A DNA stretch of 64,000 nucleotides from Stenotrophomonas humi (GTDB taxonomy: Bacteria; Pseudomonadota; Gammaproteobacteria; Xanthomonadales; Xanthomonadaceae): the NCBI RefSeq assembly GCF_001431415.1, contig NZ_LDJI01000021.1, forward strand, positions 62,001 through 126,000, written 5' to 3'. The position numbers and the translations under genes are program-made. The notes beneath the pieces are model-generated. The model was not told the DNA's origin, did not search any database, and saw only the letters and a program-made list of their open reading frames with translations. Positions within the stretch are counted from its first letter, which is position 1; every line of letters starts with the position of its first letter. Shown here piece after piece: positions 24,583-32,880 of this stretch.

Positions 24583-24968
24583 GTCGATCCCCCGGCACGT
24601 CGTCGCCAGGACATTTTCAATGCGCCCCCTGAACCTTCGGCGGTGCCATCTTCTGATGCCACGATGCTGTTGTTATGCTGCGCCGACAGGGGGCTCTTTG
24701 GACCAGACGTCGACAGGGCACTGAATGACCGCAGCACCACGCAGTCCCACAACGGCAGCCATGCTGCCTGCAATCGCAATGACGCCCGCGCCCACCGCGA
24801 TCCTGGGGTCGGCACATGCCGCCACGGTGCAGGTCCGCTCGATCGATCGCATGCCGTTGTTCGGCTGCTGACACCGTACTGATGCTCTCCCCCCGCACAC
24901 TCGCTTCCTTTCCAATCCCGGACGACCAGACGCGTCGACCGGGCTCGATTCCATTGCCGGAGCAACGC

Positions 24969-25997
24969 ATGAAGCCACTTACCGTTTCCAAGCGCACCGT
25001 CCTTGCCGCCTCGACCATCGCCCTGCTGCTGGGTGCGGCATGCAACCGCACCCCAGCGCCCAGCGAAGCCACCTCGCCCGTTGCCGACGCATCGGCATCG
25101 GCAGAGCAGGCTGTTGCGCAGGAGACAAAGGCCACGAGCAATGCCTTCGATATCAGCACCGTGCCCGTTTCCACCGCGACGCTGGGTGGATTTCCGTATA
25201 TCGGCCTACCCGATGGCTATGAAGCGCTTCGTCCAGAAACCAACACATTCGAACGCGTGCCGTTCTGGACAGGCGATCGCCTGGAATGGGTCGAGGGCCA
25301 GGCCTACGGTGCGCTTGTCCAGGCCAAGGGCGATCATCCTTTCTCGCAGTTGGAATTGAACCGCAATATCCAGGCGCTGGTTGAAAGCCTCGGCGGGCAG
25401 CGCGTGTTCAGCGGCAGGATTCCGGCCGAAGGCAAGGAGGGCATCCAGGCTTCCGATGCGGCAGTCAATCGTGTCGATGCGCTCGGTGATATCTACAACG
25501 AAAGCGCGGAGGTCTATGTCATTCACCGCGCGGACCGCGACATCTGGCTGCACGTTGCCAAGAACGGCAACCAGGCTGGCGTATTGATCGCCGAGACCAA
25601 ACCGGTAGCGATCACCGCCAAGGCGCTGCCTGCCGATGAATTGAAGAAATCACTCGATGCAGCGGGCAAGGTGGCCATCCAGGTGCAGTTCGAAACCGAC
25701 CAGGCGGCGATCCTGCCGACCTCGAAACCACAACTCGAGCAGGTCATTTCGCTGTTGAATGAAAATTCCGCACTGCGTCTTTCAATCAATGGACACACCG
25801 ACAACACGGGCAGTGCGTCACACAATCTACAGCTCTCACAACATCGTGCAGCCGCCGTTCGCGACTTCATAATCGCTGCCGGAATCGATCAAAAAAGGCT
25901 TGAATCAAGCGGTTTTGGCGACTCCCAACCAGTTGCACAAAACACCACCGATGACGGCAAGGCGCGCAATCGACGCGTTGAGCTTGTGAAGATCTGA
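24969..25997 (+). CDS. OmpA-family lipoprotein
   Basis: A 342-residue protein. The signal peptide ends with the lipobox LLGAAC, so the mature protein should start at a lipidated Cys. A Ser/Ala/Pro-rich linker follows, then a middle domain of unknown type (about 55-220). The C-terminal OmpA-like peptidoglycan-binding domain has VQFETDQAAI, NGHTDNTGS and ARNRRVELVKI. Start is ATG 24969 with GGAGC upstream; a long extension to 24816 is not a signal peptide. It stands just before the Flp pilin gene, and OmpA-like lipoproteins often accompany Tad clusters, so anchoring of the pilus apparatus is a reasonable inference. Confidence 0.85.
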   Translation: MKPLTVSKRTVLAASTIALLLGAACNRTPAPSEATSPVADASASAEQAVAQETKATSNAFDISTVPVSTATLGGFPYIGLPDGYEALRPETNTFERVPFWTGDRLEWVEGQAYGALVQAKGDHPFSQLELNRNIQALVESLGGQRVFSGRIPAEGKEGIQASDAAVNRVDALGDIYNESAEVYVIHRADRDIWLHVAKNGNQAGVLIAETKPVAITAKALPADELKKSLDAAGKVAIQVQFETDQAAILPTSKPQLEQVISLLNENSALRLSINGHTDNTGSASHNLQLSQHRAAAVRDFIIAAGIDQKRLESSGFGDSQPVAQNTTDDGKARNRRVELVKI

Positions 25998-26023
25998 ATT
26001 AACTTCACTATCACTTATCTAAA

Positions 26024-26037
26024 TAAGAATCGTCTTG
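26024..26037. promoter_or_regulatory. RcsB-box-like element before the Flp pilin gene
   Basis: TAAGA-ATCG-TCTTG, centred about 158 bp before the Flp ATG, in an AT-rich stretch. It matches the element at 13431 at 12 of 14 bases and the RcsAB consensus TAAGAATATTCCTA at 10 of 14. This is the gap that should hold the main Tad promoter. Confidence 0.45.
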
Positions 26038-26187
26038 AACATGAAATAAAGCCGTGCTTATATCGAGCCCGCATCAGTTCAGGGGGCGTCATTAGCGACT
26101 GGTGGCATTGACTTAATTTCCGAAGTACCAGGACGGCAACGCAGTGCGACTCATCGCACTGCAACGCCAATCACTAGGAGAAAGCCC

Positions 26188-26457
26188 ATGCATCACACGC
26201 CCCGCAAGTTTGGTTTCAAGAAGCAACGCGGTCAGGGTATGACCGAGTACATCATCATCACCGCACTGGTGGCCATTGCCGCCATCGCCGCTTTCACCTA
26301 CTTCGGTGGAACCGCGCGCAGCCAGGTTGCCGGTATGGCCAAGGAACTCTCCGGCCAGAGCGCAACGGCATCGATCAACCGCGCCAAGAACGTCTCCAAC
26401 AAGGCGCAGCAGGAAGCGGACAAAGACAAGGGCATGGACGCTTACGGCAACAAGTAA
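26188..26457 (+). CDS. flp: Flp-type pilin precursor
   Basis: An 89-residue prepilin. A basic leader (MHHTPRKFGFKKQRGQG) precedes MTEYIIITALVAIAAIAAF, the type IVb signal with cleavage expected after Gly17 and Glu at a near +5 position with adjacent Tyr, as in Flp pilins. The mature chain is only about 70 residues with a Lys/Gln-rich hydrophilic tail. It has a strong ribosome-binding site (AGGAGAAAG) and is followed by a stable hairpin, so it is probably the most abundant product of the Tad operon and the main fibre subunit. Confidence 0.88.
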   Translation: MHHTPRKFGFKKQRGQGMTEYIIITALVAIAAIAAFTYFGGTARSQVAGMAKELSGQSATASINRAKNVSNKAQQEADKDKGMDAYGNK

Positions 26458-26477
26458 GCCTCCCTCGTTCTCCCACG

Positions 26478-26503
26478 TCACGCGCAGCGCCCGCTGCGCG
26501 TGA
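26478..26503 (+). terminator. Strong hairpin after the Flp gene
   Basis: Perfect inverted repeat TCACGCGCAGCG/CGCTGCGCGTGA with a minimal loop, 21 bases after the stop and without a T run. It likely acts as partial terminator or mRNA stabiliser, giving much more pilin than downstream machinery. Confidence 0.65.
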
Positions 26504-26579
26504 TGTCTTCCGTCGTTCAATTTCGTCCCAGGTGCTCACGATGTGAGCGCCGATGGTCGGTCTTTGCCCGGTGAAGATC

Positions 26580-28139
26580 ATGAGTCCTCGTGCCAGAGCA
26601 CACGCTTTCTGTACCCAGAAAATGAACTCCGTGAGTCAACGACGCAGCATGGCCGGCCAGGCGATGGTGCTCGGCCTGGTCATGTTGCTGGTGCTCTGCG
26701 TCGGCGTCATCGTCCTGTTTGATACCGGGCAGACCGTCAGCAAGAAAGTCGAGCTGGTCAATGCCGCCGACGCCGCCGCTTACAGCGTCGCCGTGCAGGA
26801 GGCACGCGCCCTCAACTACGCCGCGTATGCCAACCGCGCACGCGTGGCCAATGAAGTCGCCATCGCACAGGTGATCGGCCTGTACTCATGGATGAACCAG
26901 TTCCACACCACCTCCATCGTGCTGGAAAAGGTGATGAGCGTGCTGGCCAAGATCCCGTATGTCGGGCCGATCTTCCAGGCCTTGTCATCGGTGTTCAAAG
27001 CCATCGGCCAGGCACTCAAAGGCATACGCCGTGCGTATCACGGCGTTGCGCAGGCGGCGGTGAGCGCGCTGGACATGCTCAATGGTGCGCTGGCCACTTC
27101 TTCACGAACCATCCTTGATGCGGTCGCACGCATAGACGGCATCATCGTGGCCAGGGACATCGTCAAACGAAACTCCGCCGACGCCTCGCTCAGTGCAGTG
27201 GGTACCGGCGTGCTGACCTCGCAGCTGCTCAGCGCCAACAGCAGCTTCCTGCAGAGCTACCGCATTCCGCGCTCACGGGCAGGTGGTGGCAGCGCCGGTT
27301 CGGCGCAGGATCGCAAGGGTGCCGACCGCTTCCGCAATGTGGTGATGCAATCGCGCGATCCGTTCTCGTGGAGCCGCAGCAACCATGACCTGAACCTGTT
27401 CCTGATCAAGTTCAACCAGTCCGGCGGCACCGACATGGTCGACTACAACCGTTGGGTCGCCGCCGATGCCATGGGGTTGGAAATCAGCCTGCCGTGGCCA
27501 CTGGATGACATCAACATCCCACTGGGCTGGGGCGGCGCGCAGGCGGTCGAGCGCTATCAGCAGCAACGCTTCATGTCCGGCTTTGGCAACGGCAGCGGCT
27601 GGGTATCGGAATTCAACAACAACCGTCGCTATCGGCCTTACGGTGATATCCGCCGCGAGAACCGCGCGGCCAGCAGCATGATCGACAGCGACCCGAATGT
27701 CCGCCTCGACAACGGGCAGAAGAAGGGCGCGTATTTCACCGGATACCAGGGGCTGCGCGACTACGACGACGTGAAGGCGGGCCAGGCACTGCGCCCGTAT
27801 ACCGAACCCGGCAGCCGCGCCAATCCGGCCAGCAACACCGGCCCGATCTTCACCGTGCACGTGGAAACCGACGTCGCCAAGGCGCGCACCAGTGCCGCGA
27901 TCGATGGCATCGGTGGACCGGCGGGTTCGCCAATGGCACTGGAAGACAAGGCAGCCGGCGGCAAGATCTCGGCCTATGCCTCCGGGCAGGTCTACTTCAA
28001 CCGCCCGCCGAACTACGCGTTGTTCAAGCGCGGCGACAACCGCCTGGAAGTAGGCAACCTGTTCAGCCCGTACTGGCAGGCGCGCCTGACCGACACACCG
28101 AACTCGGTGGAAGCCCTGCTGGGAATCACCCGCCTATGA
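26580..28139 (+). CDS. TadG-like pilus assembly protein
   Basis: A 519-residue protein with one N-terminal transmembrane segment (GQAMVLGLVMLLVLCVGVIVLFDTG), preceded by a short basic leader, then a large extracytoplasmic domain beginning KKVELVNAADAAAYSVAVQEARALNYAAYANRA. That NAADAAAYS segment is characteristic of TadG/TadE-related proteins (DUF2134-like), thought to help assemble or anchor the Flp fibre. Start 26580 has GGTGAAG seven bases upstream; ATG 26622 is an alternative that shortens the leader by 14 residues. It overlaps the next gene by 4 bp. Confidence 0.8.
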   Translation: MSPRARAHAFCTQKMNSVSQRRSMAGQAMVLGLVMLLVLCVGVIVLFDTGQTVSKKVELVNAADAAAYSVAVQEARALNYAAYANRARVANEVAIAQVIGLYSWMNQFHTTSIVLEKVMSVLAKIPYVGPIFQALSSVFKAIGQALKGIRRAYHGVAQAAVSALDMLNGALATSSRTILDAVARIDGIIVARDIVKRNSADASLSAVGTGVLTSQLLSANSSFLQSYRIPRSRAGGGSAGSAQDRKGADRFRNVVMQSRDPFSWSRSNHDLNLFLIKFNQSGGTDMVDYNRWVAADAMGLEISLPWPLDDINIPLGWGGAQAVERYQQQRFMSGFGNGSGWVSEFNNNRRYRPYGDIRRENRAASSMIDSDPNVRLDNGQKKGAYFTGYQGLRDYDDVKAGQALRPYTEPGSRANPASNTGPIFTVHVETDVAKARTSAAIDGIGGPAGSPMALEDKAAGGKISAYASGQVYFNRPPNYALFKRGDNRLEVGNLFSPYWQARLTDTPNSVEALLGITRL

Positions 28140-28927
28140 CCAGCAAGCACGCCCCCTTGCGCGGTCTCCGCTGCCTGACGCTGGCAATTTCCGCTGGCAT
28201 GTTGCTGGTGGCGTGCAACAGCGACGCCAGTGATGCCAACACGCCAGGCGTTGTCAAGAACATGCCGCCGATCCATCTGGAGCAGACCGCCGAGTTGTTG
28301 ATAGATGGCGAGAACGCAGCGCGTACGGCATACATGCAGGCCGCCGACGCGTGCGAGGCCGGTGGCATACCCACACGGCGGCTGAGTGCGTCGGAGGTCG
28401 AACTGGTCGGCGTCACCCGCTATGAGATGTGGCTCGATGGCACCAGTGAAACAACCCAGACGCGGGCATGGGATGCCGGCCAGGAATCCCCCGACGCGCT
28501 GTGCCAGTTCCGCCTGGAACTGAGCGGCACGTTTTCCAGCAGCACCGCCGATACCTTCGTCGAGCAGGACCTGGCCACCGGCCAGCGTGAGGAACAGACC
28601 GTCGCCGCGGAACCGATGCAACGCTTCGCCATCGCCGCGCAGGACGAACAGGCACCAGAGGGCTTCCGTGGACCGGTCGCCAAGCAGGTGGCCGGACAGC
28701 CTTGCGAGGAATGGACGACGCCTGACGACAACCGTTTCTGCGTGTGGTCCGGCGGCAGGGCCTGGGGATTCGGTTCGACCCGGGGCGACGACTACCGTCC
28801 TTCGTCGAACGGCATCGTGCTCGAAGCCGAGCCGGCAAACGGCAACGGCTACCGGGTGGTCACGCAGGTGCTCTCCGCCGGGCAGGCATTCGCCGCGCCA
28901 ACCGCCGCAACGGAGAAACGCCAATGA
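28136..28927 (+). CDS. Lipoprotein of the Tad operon, unknown function
   Basis: A 263-residue protein with lipobox LLVAC at residues 23-27, so a likely lipid-anchored envelope protein. The rest is acidic, with Cys in the pairs DACEAG, ALCQF, QPCEEW and RFCVWSG, which may form disulfides in the periplasm. I recognise no family. Both ends overlap neighbours by 4 bp (ATGA), so it is translated with the Tad genes. Given TadG-like and TadE-like proteins on either side, it may play the pilotin or anchor role of RcpB/TadD-type lipoproteins, but that is inference. Confidence 0.75.
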   Translation: MTSKHAPLRGLRCLTLAISAGMLLVACNSDASDANTPGVVKNMPPIHLEQTAELLIDGENAARTAYMQAADACEAGGIPTRRLSASEVELVGVTRYEMWLDGTSETTQTRAWDAGQESPDALCQFRLELSGTFSSSTADTFVEQDLATGQREEQTVAAEPMQRFAIAAQDEQAPEGFRGPVAKQVAGQPCEEWTTPDDNRFCVWSGGRAWGFGSTRGDDYRPSSNGIVLEAEPANGNGYRVVTQVLSAGQAFAAPTAATEKRQ

Positions 28928-29721
28928 GTTTCCGCCGCCTGCAGCGGGGCCAGAGCATGGTCGAGATGGTGGTGCTGTGCCTGGTCCTGGTGCCACTGTT
29001 CCTGTTGATCCCGATCCTTGGCAAGTACATCCATATCCGCCAGCAGTCGCAACAGGCCACCCGCTCGGCGGCCTGGGAAGCGACCAGCGCACGCTCCTAT
29101 GCGGTGCCATCCAACGCTCAGGTACGGCCACAGCTGATCGCCCGCCACTTCGGCGCGGCCGACAGCAGGATCACCAGCACCGCGCCGAGCACCACCGCCG
29201 AGCGTCTGGATGACCCGTTGCTCAACACGTTCTCCGACCAGCCACTGCTGCAGCGTAGCGACATCACCCTCAACGCTTACCGCAATGATCGCGAGCCCGG
29301 CATCATGGGCAAGCTCAGCGGCCTGATCTCGAAACTACCGGGGCCGTTCCCGCCCAATGAGCGCGGCCTGATCACCGCCCGCATGGACATGCGGATCCGC
29401 GACCTGCGTACCGCCGACGGTAGTGCCGCCGCGTACCTGGAGCCGTTCGACACGATCGGCCTGCGCATGCAGACCAGCAGTACCCTGCTGACCGATCCGT
29501 GGAACGCGGCCGGTGCCGGCATCACCGGCAACAACCCGCGCTCGGTGAAGGCACAGATCCGCAACATGGTGCCGACCAGCAATCTCGAGCAGGGCGCGCA
29601 GATGCTGAAAGGTGTGTCGTCGCTGCCGCTGTTCGGCGTGCTGGGCGATCTCAAGCCGGGCCATATCGAGCCGGATGTGGTGCCGATGGACAAGCTGGAG
29701 CGTTATGCGCCACGTCCGTGA
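28924..29721 (+). CDS. TadE-like pseudopilin
   Basis: A 265-residue protein. The N-terminus is a short basic leader (MSFRRLQRGQ) followed by SMVEMVVLCLVLVPLFLLIPILGKYI, the TadE-like prepilin segment with a Gly-Gln cleavage context and early Glu. The rest is an extracytoplasmic domain without obvious motifs. TadE-like pseudopilins are processed by the Tad prepilin peptidase and help initiate or extend the fibre. ATG 28924 overlaps the preceding stop (ATGA). Larger than the classic TadE (around 190 residues). Confidence 0.78.
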   Translation: MSFRRLQRGQSMVEMVVLCLVLVPLFLLIPILGKYIHIRQQSQQATRSAAWEATSARSYAVPSNAQVRPQLIARHFGAADSRITSTAPSTTAERLDDPLLNTFSDQPLLQRSDITLNAYRNDREPGIMGKLSGLISKLPGPFPPNERGLITARMDMRIRDLRTADGSAAAYLEPFDTIGLRMQTSSTLLTDPWNAAGAGITGNNPRSVKAQIRNMVPTSNLEQGAQMLKGVSSLPLFGVLGDLKPGHIEPDVVPMDKLERYAPRP

Positions 29722-30370
29722 TGCTCTGTGCATTGTGCTGCTGGTCGCAGCCAGCCAACACGCAACTGCCAGCAACTGGCCGGAGCTGCCGCTTCCCGAT
29801 GACACGCAGGGCGAGTGGGTTTCGCGGCACATGGTGCACAACGGCGTGCCGATGCGCGCAGCACGCTTCCAGAGCAGGCTGACACCGGCGCAGCTGGTGC
29901 GGTACTACGAACAGCGTTGGCCCGGCCAGGTGACGGTCACCGACCTGGGCAGCAAGAAGATCGTCGCCCACGGCACCCAGCAGCATTTCTTCACCATCGA
30001 GATCAGCGGTGGCGCGACCGGCAGCGAAGGTCAGATCGGCATCGTCGAGGTGTTGAAGGAAAAGCCGAGGACCGAGCCCGGTGCGGATTTCCTCAAGCCA
30101 TCGGGCACCCGCGTCATCACCGACACGGTCTACATCGACAACCCCGGCCGCACGCTGGCAATGAACGCGCAGATGTCCCCGTTCCAGGCCGACACGTTCT
30201 ACAAGTCACGCCTGCCCGATCGCGGCTGGCGCAACGAGGACAACAAGCCCTGCCCGATGATGGCCCTGAGCTGCATCGCCAATTACAGCAATGGCAAGGA
30301 ACAGTTGACCCTGACCTTCAACCGCAATGGCGAGACCACCGACGTGGTGGTCAACCAGATATCGAGATAG
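29705..30370 (+). CDS. Secreted protein of the Tad operon, unknown function
   Basis: A 221-residue protein with a signal peptide ending ASQHATA. It overlaps the preceding gene by 17 bp. Two similar halves may be present: LTPAQLVRYYEQRWPGQVTV in the first and SPFQADTFYKSRLPDRGWRN in the second share a helix-then-strand pattern that suggests an internal duplication. I do not recognise a family. Its place between two prepilin-like genes points to an envelope role in pilus assembly. Confidence 0.72.
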   Translation: MRHVRDALCIVLLVAASQHATASNWPELPLPDDTQGEWVSRHMVHNGVPMRAARFQSRLTPAQLVRYYEQRWPGQVTVTDLGSKKIVAHGTQQHFFTIEISGGATGSEGQIGIVEVLKEKPRTEPGADFLKPSGTRVITDTVYIDNPGRTLAMNAQMSPFQADTFYKSRLPDRGWRNEDNKPCPMMALSCIANYSNGKEQLTLTFNRNGETTDVVVNQISR

Positions 30371-30377
30371 CCACGCC

Positions 30378-30563
30378 ATGAGACATCCACCAACGGCAAG
30401 CAGACGCACGCAACGCGGTGCTGCGCTCATCGAATACACCATCGTTACCGTGCTCGGGATCATCGTGCTGGTTGCCGAGCCCAACATCATCCTCGAACTG
30501 GTCCAGGCGCTGCGCAATGCCTATTCGAGCTTCGTCTACGCACTATCGCTTGGATGGGTATGA
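30378..30563 (+). CDS. Second Flp-like minor pilin precursor
   Basis: A 61-residue protein. The leader MRHPPTASRRTQRG is followed by AALIEYTIVTVLGIIVLVAE, which fits a type IVb prepilin signal with cleavage after Gly and Glu at +5. The mature peptide is only about 47 residues and mostly hydrophobic, ending YALSLGWV. It could be a minor pilin or initiator complementing the main Flp at 26188. Its stop overlaps the CpaB start (ATGA). Confidence 0.72.
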   Translation: MRHPPTASRRTQRGAALIEYTIVTVLGIIVLVAEPNIILELVQALRNAYSSFVYALSLGWV

Positions 30564-31348
30564 AGAAAATCAACATCAAGCCGAACCGCAACCTCATCTT
30601 CATCATCGTCGCCCTGGCATTGGGTGGCCTGGCTGCACTGCTGGCGGTGAACTACGTGCAGAAGACCGTGGCCGAACGCACCAAGGACGATGGCGAAACC
30701 GTGATCGTCGCCGTGCCAAAGCAGAGTCTTGAGCAGGGGACGCAGATCACCTCCGATGATCTGGCCGCGCGCCCGGTACCGGTGGATCTGGTACCCGCCG
30801 ATGCGATCACGCCGGACAACTACGACCAGTACGTCGGCCGCGTGCTGCGTGCGCCGCTGCCGCAGGGTGCGCCTGTGCCGGGTGCTGCGCTGGTGCCGCT
30901 TTACGAGCAGTTTTCCTCGGTGATCAAGGCAGGCAACGTGGCCTACACGATGTCGGTGGATGAAACCAACTCCATCTCGGGCATGGTCAGCCCGGGCGAT
31001 CATGTCGACATCCTGTTGACCGTCGATGAGGACCACGGCGGCGCACGCGTGCTGCCACTGCTGGAAAACATCAACGTGCTGGCCACCGGCAACCGCGTGG
31101 GCGAACAACCGGTCGATCCGGAAAACCCCGGCTATTCAAACATCACCCTGGAACTGGCACCGCGCGAGGCCGAGCGCCTGACCGTGGCCGGCAAGGCCGG
31201 CGTCCTGCGGGTGATGCTGCGTCAAAGCCAGGATTCGGATTCATTCGGCCTCGGTGGTCTGACCCAGAAGCAACTGTTGCAGAAAGGCAGCCAGTCCAGC
31301 GGTTCGCAAGGCAGCGGCGTTCATTTCATCATTGGAGGCAAGGGCTGA
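30560..31348 (+). CDS. cpaB: CpaB/RcpC-family Flp pilus assembly protein
   Basis: A 262-residue protein with an N-terminal transmembrane segment (NLIFIIVALALGGLAALLAV) and a SAF domain: VIVAVPKQSLEQGTQITSDDLAARPVPVDLVPADAI, then GRVLRAPLPQGAPV. This is the CpaB/RcpC family, which sits in the periplasm next to the secretin and may bind peptidoglycan or protect the pore. The C-terminal tail is Ser/Gln/Gly-rich. ATG 30560 overlaps the minor pilin stop (ATGA) and has GGATGGGT before it; ATG 30554 is possible. Confidence 0.9.
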   Translation: MKKINIKPNRNLIFIIVALALGGLAALLAVNYVQKTVAERTKDDGETVIVAVPKQSLEQGTQITSDDLAARPVPVDLVPADAITPDNYDQYVGRVLRAPLPQGAPVPGAALVPLYEQFSSVIKAGNVAYTMSVDETNSISGMVSPGDHVDILLTVDEDHGGARVLPLLENINVLATGNRVGEQPVDPENPGYSNITLELAPREAERLTVAGKAGVLRVMLRQSQDSDSFGLGGLTQKQLLQKGSQSSGSQGSGVHFIIGGKG

Positions 31349-31351
31349 AGT

Positions 31352-32872
31352 ATGCGTATTCGCACCTCACGTTTTTCGATGCTCGGCGCACTCGTCGCCA
31401 TGTCCTTCTCCAGCACCGCCTCCGCACAACAGGTGGACTTCGTCCCGGGAGCAACGCCCAGCACCTCACCAACGGCCCCCAGCGCACCGGTGGTGGTGAC
31501 GCCGGCAAGCAACGCCCGCGCGGCACCGGCCTCCAATGCGGCGGCCGGCTCGCTGGTTCCCGGGCGCGCGTTCCCCGCCCCGACCACCAATGGCGCCTAC
31601 AGCCGCCCGGCATCCAATCGCGAAGCCGTACCGCTACCCGAGCGCGCTCGGCTGTATGTCGGCCAAGCGAAGGTGTATCGCCTGCCGCGTGCGCTCAAGC
31701 GCGTGGCCGTCGGCAACGGCGAGTTGCTGCAGGTCACCAACATCGGCCGCAACGAGCTGGTCGTCATCGGCAACAAAACCGGCGACAGCACGATCCACCT
31801 GTGGATGCAGGACGGCAGCCAGATCGACGTACCGGTCAGCATCGGCGAGAACGACACCGAAAGCCTTGCCGAAACCGTACGTACGCTGCTCGCCGACGCC
31901 GGCAACATCGGTGTGCATACCGTTGCCGACCGTGTCGTCGTCACCGGCCAGGACGTTCATCCGGGTATCGCCGCGCGCATCCAGAGCCTGAAGGAGATCT
32001 ACCCGCAGCTGCTGGATTTCACCTCTTCCGATCCGGTTGGCATGCGCCCGATGGTGCTGATGGACGTGAAGATCATGGAGTTCGATTCCAACGCACTGGA
32101 AGAGCTCGGCATCAAATGGGACAACGTGATCCGTGGCCCGATGGGAGGCCTGATCAAGGACTTCACCACCAACGATTACTTCCGTGTGCTGCCCGAGGGC
32201 TCACCGTTCGAGAGCCTGCAACCTCCGCTGCCGACCGCGCTCAAAGGCACCCAGGCCTATTTCGGCATCGCGACCACGATCGGCTCCAGCATCAACCTGC
32301 TGATGAACAAGGGCAAGGCGTTCATGCTTGCATCGCCGCAGTTGAGCGCACGCAGCGGCGGTTCGGCAAAATTCCTGGTCGGCGGTGAAGTGCCGATCCC
32401 GATCCCGCAGGGCTTCGGCCAGGTTACCGTGGACTTCAAGGAATACGGCATCAAGCTGGACATCGAGCCACTGGTCAACTCGAACCAGGAGATATCCACG
32501 CAGCTCATGGCGGAAGTCAGCCGCATCGATCCGTCGGTGATGGTGCAGGGTGTCCCTGGCTTCACGACCCGTCGCACCTCTTCGGAGATCAACGTGCGCG
32601 CCGGCGAAACCATCGTCGTCTCGGGGCTGGTGGACAGCAATGCCGCCAAGAGTGCTGAAAAATTCCCGTTCCTCGGGGATATCCCGATTCTCGGAAAGCT
32701 GTTCCGTTCCGACGGCTTCCGTGGCAACCGCACCGAGCTGGTGATGTTCGTGACCCCGCGCATCATCACACCCGACTCGCAGGAGAACCTCGACGCGATT
32801 GAACGTGGCAACAACATCCAGGAGCGTGGCAGGGATGCCATGCCTCGTCGCAACAAAGAGTTCATGCAGTAA
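31352..32872 (+). CDS. cpaC: CpaC/RcpA-family secretin
   Basis: A 506-residue outer-membrane secretin. The signal peptide ends STASAQ. A Pro/Ala/Ser-rich linker precedes the N domain (RLYVGQAKVYRLPRALKRVAVGNGELLQVT) and a BON-like stretch. The secretin core has VPIPIPQGFGQVTVDFKEYG and ends with TRRTSSEINVRAGETIVVSGLVD, FPFLGDIPILGKLF and LVMFVTPRII, the classic secretin motifs. It forms the gated ring through which the Flp fibre leaves. Three bases after CpaB in one operon. Confidence 0.95.
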   Translation: MRIRTSRFSMLGALVAMSFSSTASAQQVDFVPGATPSTSPTAPSAPVVVTPASNARAAPASNAAAGSLVPGRAFPAPTTNGAYSRPASNREAVPLPERARLYVGQAKVYRLPRALKRVAVGNGELLQVTNIGRNELVVIGNKTGDSTIHLWMQDGSQIDVPVSIGENDTESLAETVRTLLADAGNIGVHTVADRVVVTGQDVHPGIAARIQSLKEIYPQLLDFTSSDPVGMRPMVLMDVKIMEFDSNALEELGIKWDNVIRGPMGGLIKDFTTNDYFRVLPEGSPFESLQPPLPTALKGTQAYFGIATTIGSSINLLMNKGKAFMLASPQLSARSGGSAKFLVGGEVPIPIPQGFGQVTVDFKEYGIKLDIEPLVNSNQEISTQLMAEVSRIDPSVMVQGVPGFTTRRTSSEINVRAGETIVVSGLVDSNAAKSAEKFPFLGDIPILGKLFRSDGFRGNRTELVMFVTPRIITPDSQENLDAIERGNNIQERGRDAMPRRNKEFMQ

Positions 32873-32880
32873 GGACCGCC

